From Alphaproteobacteria bacterium UBA6189 (lineage in GTDB: Bacteria; Pseudomonadota; Alphaproteobacteria; Rickettsiales; UBA3002), in contig DITH01000056.1 in assembly GCA_002422745.1 (NCBI GenBank), positions 22,521-28,705 on the forward strand: 6,185 bases of DNA. The letters are read 5' to 3'. The notes beneath the pieces are model-generated. The model ran no database searches. It saw nothing but the letters and a program-made list of their open reading frames with translations, and was not told the DNA's origin. Of the stretch, positions 1 to 6,185 are shown piece by piece. The position numbers and the translations under genes are program-made. Position 1 is the stretch's first letter. Every line of letters begins with the position of its first letter.

Positions 1-1
1 C

Positions 2-271
2 CCGCATATCGTTTGGTTTGGTGAAATGCCGCTTGAAATGCACGTCATAGCCCACGCGTTACGCCGCGCCGATTTGTTCGTGGCGATTGGCACATCGGGC
101 CATGTGTACCCGGCCGCCGGTTTCGTGGAGGAAGCACGCTCGGCAGGCGCGCACACACTGGAAATCAACCTCGAACCCAGCATGGTACGCAGTCATTTTG
201 CCGAAACGCGGTACGGCAAAGCCACCGAGCTGGTGCCCGCCTGGGTGGATGAACTACTACGCGCTCCGTAG
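2..271 (+). CDS. cobB: NAD-dependent protein deacylase, Sir2/CobB family (3' part only)
   Basis: The visible C-terminal 89 residues belong to a sirtuin, an enzyme that removes acetyl or other acyl groups from protein lysines and consumes NAD to form nicotinamide and O-acyl-ADP-ribose. It is cytoplasmic. The fragment opens with [10 protein letters not shown], the conserved segment after the zinc module. Next comes [12 protein letters not shown] (visible residues 30-41), the NAD-ribose binding motif, and then NLEPS (56-60), which helps bind the adenine end of NAD. All are close to E. coli CobB as I remember it. The frame is open to the left edge, so the catalytic His and any zinc-binding Cys, about 150 residues in this family, lie outside the window. 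The end is normal, at a TAG. It converges on the peroxiredoxin gene with 10 bases between stops. Family assignment is secure; which acyl group it prefers cannot be told from this part. Confidence 0.93.
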   Translation, partial: PHIVWFGEMPLEMHVIAHALRRADLFVAIGTSGHVYPAAGFVEEARSAGAHTLEINLEPSMVRSHFAETRYGKATELVPAWVDELLRAP

Positions 272-277
272 CATCAT

Positions 278-296
278 CTGGTTAATCCAGCTTTTT
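278..296 (+). terminator. weak candidate terminator after cobB
   Basis: Seven bases after the cobB stop there is a short inverted repeat, CTGG-TTAAT-CCAG, followed at once by CTTTTT. This has the form of a Rho-independent terminator for the + strand. The stem is only 4 bp and only half GC, and the element overlaps the last codons of the convergent bcp gene, so it may be chance. Nothing of this shape is seen for the opposite direction. Confidence 0.22.
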
Positions 297-776
297 CGCT
301 TCCTCGAGGGCGCGTTCGATCGAGCCTTCGGCTTTCACGTTCTTCCAGGCTTTCACCAGCGTCCCTTGCTTGTCGATAAGGAAGGCGGAGCGAATTAGCC
401 CCATGTATTTTTTCCCGTAATTGCTTTTCTCGCCCCAGGCGCCGTAGGCCTCGCAGACGGTTTTATCGGCATCACAGGCGAGGATATGGCTCAGTGTGTA
501 TTTGCTACGGAATTTTTTGTGGCTTTTCGCGTCGTCCGGCGAAATGCCTATCACCACCGTATTGGCTTGCTCGAAGGCGTCGGCATGGTCGCGGGCGGCA
601 CAGGCTTGCTTGGTGCAGCCGGGGGTGTCGTCCTTCGGGTAGAAATATACCAGCACGTTTTTCTTGCCGCGAAAATCCGACAGGCACACATCGCCCTTAT
701 CCGTCGGCAGCGTAAAATCGGGGGCTTTATCGCCTGGCAACAGGCCGGTTTCCAGTATCTCAGCGGTGCGCGCCAT
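282..776 (-). CDS. bcp: thioredoxin-dependent thiol peroxidase, Bcp/PrxQ-type peroxiredoxin
   Basis: This cytoplasmic peroxidase reduces hydrogen peroxide and organic hydroperoxides with electrons from thioredoxin. The 164-residue product is a single AhpC/TSA thioredoxin-fold domain. [10 protein letters not shown] (15-24) begins the fold. The active-site segment [15 protein letters not shown] (45-59) holds the peroxidatic Cys54 in TPGCT and a resolving Cys59 five residues on, the atypical 2-Cys arrangement of Bcp/PrxQ. YGAWGEKS (111-118) and the conserved Arg129 in IRSAFLID complete the family signature. It is about 8 residues longer than E. coli Bcp (156 residues), all at the N terminus. The ATG start is fixed by a strong AAAGGAG 6 bases upstream. 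Extra cysteines lie at 31, 101 and 108; Cys108 matches a third Cys I recall in E. coli Bcp. It starts 22 bases after glnE ends, so it is probably the second gene of a glnE-bcp operon. Confidence 0.96.
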   Translation of the reverse strand: MARTAEILETGLLPGDKAPDFTLPTDKGDVCLSDFRGKKNVLVYFYPKDDTPGCTKQACAARDHADAFEQANTVVIGISPDDAKSHKKFRSKYTLSHILACDADKTVCEAYGAWGEKSNYGKKYMGLIRSAFLIDKQGTLVKAWKNVKAEGSIERALEEAKKLD

Positions 777-782
777 GGGTAA

Positions 783-789
783 CTCCTTT
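783..789 (-). promoter_or_regulatory. Shine-Dalgarno site of bcp
   Basis: Read on the - strand this is AAAGGAG, a near-perfect anti-16S match, with six bases (TTACCC) to the bcp ATG. It lies in the 22-base gap between the glnE stop and bcp and decides the bcp start. It contrasts with glnE, which has no such site. Confidence 0.85.
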
Positions 790-798
790 GGTTGTGTG

Positions 799-3690
799 TT
801 ATGCGGTCAATGTGCCATCGGCCATGGCATGATAGGCCGTAGCGACATAATTTTCCATACGGAGCGTGGTTTCTTTCAGCGTGTCGAAATCCGTCACACG
901 CATGCCGTCAACCAGCAGGCGTTTCAAACCGGGGGGGACTTGACCGGCTATCGCGCCCCCGGGGGCAGAAAGCCGCAACAGGCTAAGCAGATCGGATAGA
1001 AACTTCTTCGCCTCGATCAGTGGTTGGGCGGTCGATTCCGCCATCAATCCGGCCAGTTGCGCCTGCTCGAAGACCGCGCGTGCACCACGCTGCCAGAGCG
1101 CGGGGTATTCCGCCGCGTAACGCAGTACCAGGTATTGCGCCATAAAATCGAGGTCGACCATGCCACCACGCACATGTTTCAGCGCCCACATGTTCTCGGT
1201 CGGAAATTCGCGGGCGATGCGCTCACGCATATCCACCACGTCGCGCAGTAATTTTTCGCCATCGCGCGGCTGACATATATGGTGGCTCACGCGCGCCTCC
1301 ACCGCCTTGGCAAAACGTGGCTGGTTGGTGGCGGCGACCCGTGCACGCGATAGCGCCATATATTCATAGGTCCAGGCCGAATGGGCAAAATACGCATCGA
1401 ACGCGCTGAGGGAGGTGGCGAGCGGCCCATCGCTGCCGCCGGGTCGCAGGCGGGTGTCGACCTCGTATAAGCGACCTTCCCGCGTGAGTAGCGTGAGCGC
1501 GTTCACCAGCCGCTGGCTGATGCGTTGCATATGGGTGCGTAGCTCTGACATGCCTTCGCTTGGGTCATCGTAGAGGAAAATAATGTCGAGGTCGGAATCG
1601 AAGGTCATTTCGCGGCCGCCTAGCTTGCCGAGCGCAACCACGGCAAACGGTACATCTTTTAGCTCACGGGCATGTGCGCCATAGGCGTCCCACACTTCCA
1701 TCATGGTCGATTGCAGCACAACTTCCGCCAGGTCGGAAAGAAACGCGCCGACACGTTTGGGCGTGGCCAGCCGCTTTAGCAAATGCACACCCGCCTGAAA
1801 GCGCTTTTCGTTGTTGAAAATGCGCAAATAGCCCATTTTCTGTTCGTAATCGTGGGCATAACGCAGGCGGTCAGTGACGGTATTTTCCAACTCTTCTTTG
1901 CTGGGCAGGCCAAGAAAGAAATCGGCTTCAAGCACGCTGTCGAGTAACGCCGGGTCGTTCGATAACGTATCGCCCAGCGCCGGTTCAGAACCCAGAATAT
2001 CCGCCAGCAGGCTCAGCAGTTCGGGGCGCGAATTGAGTAGCGAGAAAATCTGTGCGCCGGATGGCAGGCGGGCGAGGAAATCGTCGAAATGAAAAAAGGC
2101 CGCATCGGGGTTAGCGGTTTTACCCAACGCGGTCAGCAGGGCTGGGATCAGCTCGGTCAGCACCTGCCGTGAACGTTTCGAGCGGGTCGAGCGGCGGTGG
2201 CCACGATGCCATCCCTGAATAATATCCGACACGCGCCGGGTTTCCTGATAACCCATATGCGTGAGTGTCACTAGCGTTTCGGGGTCGGCCTCGACCCCGG
2301 TAAATACCAGGTTGCCCTCCACTGCCAACGGCGCGCTATCCTCCATCGATTCGCTGTAATGGCGGTGTACGCAGGCCAGCACGACGCGGCAATCCTGCGC
2401 AAAACTAGGGAAATCCGCGTAGCCGGAGAATATACTCACCTCCGTCAGCGCACCGATGTCCTGGGGCAGCTCGTGGGTTTGCTCGTCGTTGCGCATTTGC
2501 AGCCGGTGCTCCACCGTGCGTAAATAGACGTAGCAACTGGTGAGTTCAGCCAGCACATCGCTATCGATCATGTCGAACTGGCATAAAGCGCGCAATGCCT
2601 CGAGCGTACTTTTAACCCGCAATTCCGGGATACGGCCGCCCCAGACCAGCTGCTGGGTGGCGGCAAAAAATTCGATTTCGCGAATGCCGCCTGCGCCGGT
2701 TTTGATATTGTGGCCTTCGACCGCAATGGCCTTGCCCTTAGCCACATTCATCTGGCGTTTGATGGAATGAATGTCGGCGATGGTGGCGAAATCGAGGGTC
2801 TTGCGCCAGATAAACGGCACCAGCTCGCGCAGGAAATCCTCGCCCGCCGCCATGTCGCCCGCTACCGGTCGCGCCTTGATCATCGCGGCGCGCTCCCAGT
2901 TTTGCCCCACTGTTTCATAGTAGGTGAGGGCCGCGGCAGTGCTTACCGCAAGCGGGGTCGACATCGGGTCGGGGCGTAAGCGTAAATCGGTGCGAAACAC
3001 GTAGCCGTCCGGCGTCCGCTCTTGCAGGATGCTCACCATATCCTGCGCCAGTTTGTTCATAAAATGCTGGGCGTTGCGATTGCCCTGATAGGGTAACTGC
3101 TCTTTATCGAACAGCACGATCAAATCGATATCGCTCGAATAGTTCAACTCCAGCCCGCCAAGTTTGCCCATGCCCAGCACGACAATGCCGCACTGCTGTT
3201 CGGGCAGGGTTGGCATAGCCGCAGCAAACTCGCCCCGCTGGGCCGCCTGCAGCAATAAAAAACGCAGGGCGGCCTGCACGGTGCTGCTGGCGAAATCCGA
3301 CAAGGCGCGAGTGACGGCGAGCAATTCCCAGTCCCCACGTAAATCTGCAATGGCGACGGTAAGCGCCGCCCGTGCTTTGAACACGCGCAACTGGCGCATT
3401 AACTCGGGTTGGCTTAGCTCGGCGAGGGGCAGGGCGTCGAGCTCCTGCGTCATCGCCATCCAGCTCTGATTCACTCCGTGCGTCAGAATGTGCTGCAGCT
3501 GCTCCGGATACTTGCGGATCAGCCGGGCGAGAAACGGCGCATTGCCCGCAGTTGCGGCGATCACCGGCGCGGCCGCTTCACGGCTGCATAAACCAAGGGT
3601 AAGGAATTCCTCCAGCGCCAGTGACGCGTCCCCCGTGCGGCTTGCCATCGGCAATCGGCTGGTGATAACAGGAAGGCAGGGCGCGCTCAT
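799..3690 (-). CDS. glnE: bifunctional glutamine synthetase adenylyltransferase / adenylyl-removing enzyme
   Basis: GlnE tunes nitrogen assimilation. It inactivates glutamine synthetase by transferring AMP from ATP to a tyrosine, and reactivates it by phosphorolysis of that AMP, under control of PII (GlnB) and glutamine. The 963 residues match the family (E. coli about 946). The N-terminal adenylyl-removing domain has GMGKLGG (173-179), the metal-binding SSDID with Asp187 and Asp189, and RLRPDP (237-242). A helical linker with a very basic patch (about 494-510) sits in the central regulatory region. The C-terminal adenylyltransferase domain has ALGKLGG, SDLDI with Asp700 and Asp702, and [12 protein letters not shown] (747-758). 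Both active sites look intact. The chosen ATG at 3690 has no Shine-Dalgarno; Met15 (codon at 3646-3648) is an alternative, also without one. An in-frame stop at 3724-3726 limits upstream extension. It diverges from the YhdP-like gene and is followed closely by bcp. Confidence 0.97.
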   Translation of the reverse strand: MSAPCLPVITSRLPMASRTGDASLALEEFLTLGLCSREAAAPVIAATAGNAPFLARLIRKYPEQLQHILTHGVNQSWMAMTQELDALPLAELSQPELMRQLRVFKARAALTVAIADLRGDWELLAVTRALSDFASSTVQAALRFLLLQAAQRGEFAAAMPTLPEQQCGIVVLGMGKLGGLELNYSSDIDLIVLFDKEQLPYQGNRNAQHFMNKLAQDMVSILQERTPDGYVFRTDLRLRPDPMSTPLAVSTAAALTYYETVGQNWERAAMIKARPVAGDMAAGEDFLRELVPFIWRKTLDFATIADIHSIKRQMNVAKGKAIAVEGHNIKTGAGGIREIEFFAATQQLVWGGRIPELRVKSTLEALRALCQFDMIDSDVLAELTSCYVYLRTVEHRLQMRNDEQTHELPQDIGALTEVSIFSGYADFPSFAQDCRVVLACVHRHYSESMEDSAPLAVEGNLVFTGVEADPETLVTLTHMGYQETRRVSDIIQGWHRGHRRSTRSKRSRQVLTELIPALLTALGKTANPDAAFFHFDDFLARLPSGAQIFSLLNSRPELLSLLADILGSEPALGDTLSNDPALLDSVLEADFFLGLPSKEELENTVTDRLRYAHDYEQKMGYLRIFNNEKRFQAGVHLLKRLATPKRVGAFLSDLAEVVLQSTMMEVWDAYGAHARELKDVPFAVVALGKLGGREMTFDSDLDIIFLYDDPSEGMSELRTHMQRISQRLVNALTLLTREGRLYEVDTRLRPGGSDGPLATSLSAFDAYFAHSAWTYEYMALSRARVAATNQPRFAKAVEARVSHHICQPRDGEKLLRDVVDMRERIAREFPTENMWALKHVRGGMVDLDFMAQYLVLRYAAEYPALWQRGARAVFEQAQLAGLMAESTAQPLIEAKKFLSDLLSLLRLSAPGGAIAGQVPPGLKRLLVDGMRVTDFDTLKETTLRMENYVATAYHAMADGTLTA
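3642..3669 (+). promoter_or_regulatory. possible sigma70-like promoter for the YhdP-like gene
   Basis: Inside the 5' end of glnE, on the + strand, TTGCCA (3642-3647) and GATAAC (3664-3669) are separated by 16 bases, which would place transcription start near 3676, about 45 bases before the YhdP-like ATG. The match to TTGACA/TATAAT is only partial. TTGCC-ATC-GGCAA (3642-3654) is also a short perfect inverted repeat and could bind a regulator, but 5-bp arms are common by chance. With a 29-base gap between the two starts, any proximal promoter must lie in coding sequence. Confidence 0.2.
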
Positions 3691-3719
3691 GCGTTCGAGT
3701 CTTTGCCGGAAGCACAGGA
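3691..3719. other. 29-base divergent intergenic region, glnE / YhdP-like gene
   Basis: This is the only non-coding DNA between the two start codons. On the + strand GGAAG (3708-3712) stands 7 bases before the YhdP-like ATG and is a usable, moderate Shine-Dalgarno. AGGA directly abuts the ATG and is too close to work. On the - strand the gap contains no purine-rich ribosome site for glnE. It is too short to hold a complete promoter in either direction. Confidence 0.6.
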
Positions 3720-6185
3720 ATGGTCAAGCTGAAGCCTATACTTACCCTACTGAAAATTCTGCTGCTCGGTATACTGTTGGTTGGCATCTTCCTGGTGATC
3801 TGGTTACGCCAGGGCGAAAAAACCCTCAATTGGGCGAAGCCGGCGCTTCTTAGCAGCATTAATGCCGGCAGCAGCGGCTATAACGTCGCCATCGGCGACC
3901 TCACCATCGACTGGCGGGATCTTTCGAAACTGGGGCTGCTGCATGCCCGCAATGTCACCATCGCCGGGCGTGACGGGGCGGTTTTTGCCACCTTGCCAGA
4001 GATGTATATCGGGCTCGACCCGCTTGGGTTCCTGCCAAAACGCCGCCTGCTACACACGGTAGTGCTGCCAAATCCGAAAGTTTTCCTCACGCGCGATAAA
4101 GATAAAATCCTGCGACTGGGCCTGGAGGGGAGCGACACCGCCACGCCCATCAGCACCTTGCAATCGGACGAAAGCAAGCCCGGCCTGCATTGGGATGGCA
4201 GCTTGCCGTTTCGCCGCTTGCGGGTGGAGGATGCCGGGTTGGTCATTACCGATGAAGTCACCGGCTCACGACTGGAGAGTCCGCGTGCCAGCCTCCTCGT
4301 GGCGCGCGCCTTCGGGCGGTATAATGCCCGACTGGAGCTGCCTTTTACCCATGGCGACGATAAGGGACGGCTGAATGTTACCCTGCGCACGATCGAGGCC
4401 GATATGCACCGTGCGACGGTGGAAATGAGCCGGTTGCCGAGTCAATATATCTGCCTGTTCATGACCTGTCCGGGGCAGATGGAGCTGGAAGGCAATATCA
4501 ATGGCCGGGTCGAGATGCAGCTTAATGACGCGATGGAGCCGCAATCCGGCGAAGCGAAACTTTCGACCCAAACGCTGACGGTAATTTCGCCCGCTTGGTT
4601 TCCGGAGCCGATTAAAGTGAAACAGGCAGAATTTGAGGTTGATGCGCGCGCCGGCATGAAGGTGGTGGAGGTAAAAAAACTGGAAATGGCGCTGGTGGAT
4701 ACCAATCTTACCGCCAACGCTACCGCCGAACATAAAAAAGATGGTTGGTACGTGCAGGGCCAGGGCCGTGCCGACGAACTGGCCATCGATAAGCTGTATA
4801 AATACTGGCCGCTCACGCTGGCACCCGATTCGCGTGAATTCGTGACCGGCAGTCTGTCAGATGGGGCGGGGGTTGATGCCACCATTCGTTTCGACCTGAC
4901 GCCGGAGGATTTTGAAAACCCCGAGCTGCGCGATGAAGCGATCGAATCGACCATTCAGGCGCGCAATATCACGGTGCATTACCTGCCCGGCTTCCCGCCT
5001 ATGAAAAATGTCAATGGTACGGTAAAATTCACCGCTGCAACGATGGATATACAAGCCACCAGTGGCACCATGCTCAGCGGTACGACCATCCGCCGCGCCC
5101 ATATTATATGTCCGGATTTGAATAACCCGGCTACGCCGATGGAAATCACTACCGATCTGGATGCCCCGGCAGCCGATGCGGCGAATCTGTTGCAGCTGAA
5201 ATATTTTACCTTTGACGATGCGCTCGAGCTCAACCCCAAAACGATCAACGGGTCGGTGGAGGGCATATTGAAGCTGAAATTCGATGCATTCTCCAAAGAT
5301 AAACCCAACGCTACGCCGGTCGCGGAAGGGGAAATCAATTTTGACGAGGTGGTGTACGATGTCGCCATGACGCTAAAAAATATCAGCCAGCCGAAACTGG
5401 CCGGCAGCATCGATATTCGGAATGCGAGCGGCGAGCTTACTGCTAACCCTGAGGGCATGAAATTCGTTGGGAAAGTGAGCAGCGGCCCGGCGACTCTTAA
5501 TGTAACCGCCACCCAGAAAAGCGGTAGCGACGTGGAGCTGGCGCTCGACGGCTCCATCGCCCGCGCGCAGTTTTCGAGCCTCGGCCTGCCCGACGACCAG
5601 CGCTTTGGCGAGGGCACGATGGGCATCGACGCGTCTGTCATCGCCATGCGCGACACGTTGCAGTTAAAAACCGCCGCTGCCGATTTGTCGGATATCGCCA
5701 TTCGTATTCCCGAGATCAGCTGGGAAAAGCCACGCGGTGCCGCTGCTAAAATCACCGTGACGCCGAAAGGAAATCACTATGCGTTGAATATCAACGCCAA
5801 AGGACTCAGCGCGCCCAACGCCACGTTGAAACTGGGAAGTGATCTCGGTGTGAAGGAATTGATATTTCCTCGCGTGCGCACCAGCCGTAGCGATTTCGGT
5901 GTGCAGTATAAGGTGCTGAAGGATGGGTTCGACGCCACCATCAACGGTAACACGCTCGATGCCAGCATGAGCTACACCGGAAGCGGCGATGGCAGTGAGA
6001 ATAACCTGCTCGCCGATTTTCCGGCCATGAAGCTGGCGGTCGATTTAAACGCCCTGGTGCTGATGCCCAATGCGCCTTTCAGCAACGTAAAAGGCCCCCT
6101 GCATTGTACGAGTGCACGCTGCGAGTCGGCCAATATACGGGCCAGTGCCGGGCGTGGTGACATCCTGGCGCGTATTACCAAGGCT
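3720..6185 (+). CDS. YhdP/AsmA-like (DUF3971-type) envelope protein, 3' end outside window
   Basis: The frame is open from this ATG for 822 codons to the window edge, so the C terminus is missing. Residues 1-12 carry three lysines, followed by a hydrophobic helix (about 13-29) and then Arg30. This predicts a signal anchor with the rest in the periplasm. Residues about 58-135 (IGDLTIDW to LTRDKDKILRLGL) look like the N-terminal AsmA-like module, and the remainder is alternating beta-strand sequence. YKYWPLTLAP (360-369) followed by REFV is the hallmark I associate with DUF3971/YhdP proteins. Members of this superfamily in E. coli (YhdP, TamB, YdbH) form long hydrophobic grooves and support phospholipid transport to the outer membrane. 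The same role here is inference. It has five cysteines (245, 250, 464, 796, 801), four of them in two CX4C pairs. GGAAG lies 7 bases before the ATG. Family members are commonly over 1000 residues, so several hundred may be missing. TamB-like or generic AsmA proteins are the alternatives. Confidence 0.85.
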   Translation, partial: MVKLKPILTLLKILLLGILLVGIFLVIWLRQGEKTLNWAKPALLSSINAGSSGYNVAIGDLTIDWRDLSKLGLLHARNVTIAGRDGAVFATLPEMYIGLDPLGFLPKRRLLHTVVLPNPKVFLTRDKDKILRLGLEGSDTATPISTLQSDESKPGLHWDGSLPFRRLRVEDAGLVITDEVTGSRLESPRASLLVARAFGRYNARLELPFTHGDDKGRLNVTLRTIEADMHRATVEMSRLPSQYICLFMTCPGQMELEGNINGRVEMQLNDAMEPQSGEAKLSTQTLTVISPAWFPEPIKVKQAEFEVDARAGMKVVEVKKLEMALVDTNLTANATAEHKKDGWYVQGQGRADELAIDKLYKYWPLTLAPDSREFVTGSLSDGAGVDATIRFDLTPEDFENPELRDEAIESTIQARNITVHYLPGFPPMKNVNGTVKFTAATMDIQATSGTMLSGTTIRRAHIICPDLNNPATPMEITTDLDAPAADAANLLQLKYFTFDDALELNPKTINGSVEGILKLKFDAFSKDKPNATPVAEGEINFDEVVYDVAMTLKNISQPKLAGSIDIRNASGELTANPEGMKFVGKVSSGPATLNVTATQKSGSDVELALDGSIARAQFSSLGLPDDQRFGEGTMGIDASVIAMRDTLQLKTAAADLSDIAIRIPEISWEKPRGAAAKITVTPKGNHYALNINAKGLSAPNATLKLGSDLGVKELIFPRVRTSRSDFGVQYKVLKDGFDATINGNTLDASMSYTGSGDGSENNLLADFPAMKLAVDLNALVLMPNAPFSNVKGPLHCTSARCESANIRASAGRGDILARITKA

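Noticed and set aside
931..937. G7 homopolymer near the 3' end of glnE, a possible sequencing frameshift
   Set aside because: The GlnE frame continues smoothly to a C terminus of expected length and character, so the run length appears correct.
2540..2979. Short + strand open frames inside glnE
   Set aside because: Antisense to conserved GlnE sequence, including RLRPDP; no protein family recognised.
3488..3853. 121-codon + strand frame spanning the glnE start and the YhdP-like start
   Set aside because: Its 3' half overlaps the YhdP-like membrane anchor in another frame and its 5' half is antisense to glnE. It has no recognisable features.
4673..4680. A7 run followed by C, resembling a ribosomal slippery site
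   Set aside because: The heptamer is in the wrong phase for standard -1 frameshifting, and the zero frame carries conserved family motifs further on, so no frameshift is needed.
3878..4954. Overlapping - strand open frames (3878-4390, 4266-4733, 4442-4954)
   Set aside because: They overlap one another in different frames and are antisense to the intact YhdP-like frame. They are rich in Ser and Arg and show no domain signature.
4979..5755. Long open frame on the - strand, 258 codons, Ser/Ala-rich
   Set aside because: It lies wholly antisense to the YhdP-like gene, has no recognisable family, and its composition is typical of a reverse-complement shadow of GC-rich coding DNA. The + frame is continuous and recognisable.
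1..6185. A novel defence, mobile or biosynthetic system
   Set aside because: All DNA is accounted for by four known families, with no repeats, transposase, toxin-antitoxin pair or composition shift.

Overview
The window holds four protein-coding genes packed almost without gaps, and all four belong to known families. Base composition is moderately GC-rich. A Bcp-type peroxiredoxin directly downstream of a full two-site GlnE, beside a YhdP/AsmA-like envelope protein, fits a Gram-negative proteobacterium. I would guess an alphaproteobacterium, but that is inference from gene content and general similarity; no database search was possible. I see no RNA genes, mobile elements, CRISPR arrays or att sites, and no gene-free stretch over 30 bases.

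Left end (1-271, + strand): the last 89 codons of a CobB-type Sir2 NAD-dependent protein deacylase. Its 5' part lies outside the window. It converges on the next gene with only 10 bases between the two stop codons.

Middle (282-3690, - strand): a two-gene cluster, glnE followed by bcp. GlnE is the bifunctional adenylyltransferase/adenylyl-removing enzyme of glutamine synthetase, with both nucleotidyltransferase sites intact. It ends 22 bases before bcp, a thiol peroxidase with its own strong Shine-Dalgarno. The pair is probably co-transcribed.

Right end (3720-6185 and beyond, + strand): a gene diverging from glnE across only 29 bases. It is open for 822 codons to the window edge with no stop. 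It has a single N-terminal membrane anchor, a long predicted periplasmic beta-rich body and a tyrosine-tryptophan-proline (YWP) motif typical of the DUF3971/YhdP branch of the AsmA-like superfamily. This is the most interesting gene here, because members of that superfamily are linked to phospholipid transport between inner and outer membrane. Several long open frames on the opposite strand of this region are antisense shadows.

Functionally the genes are housekeeping: protein deacylation (cobB), nitrogen control (glnE), peroxide defence (bcp) and envelope lipid homeostasis (YhdP-like). I found no evidence of a new multi-gene system. The points worth a second look are the very tight divergent glnE/YhdP-like start region, the two CX4C cysteine pairs in the YhdP-like protein, and the missing ribosome binding site at the glnE start.
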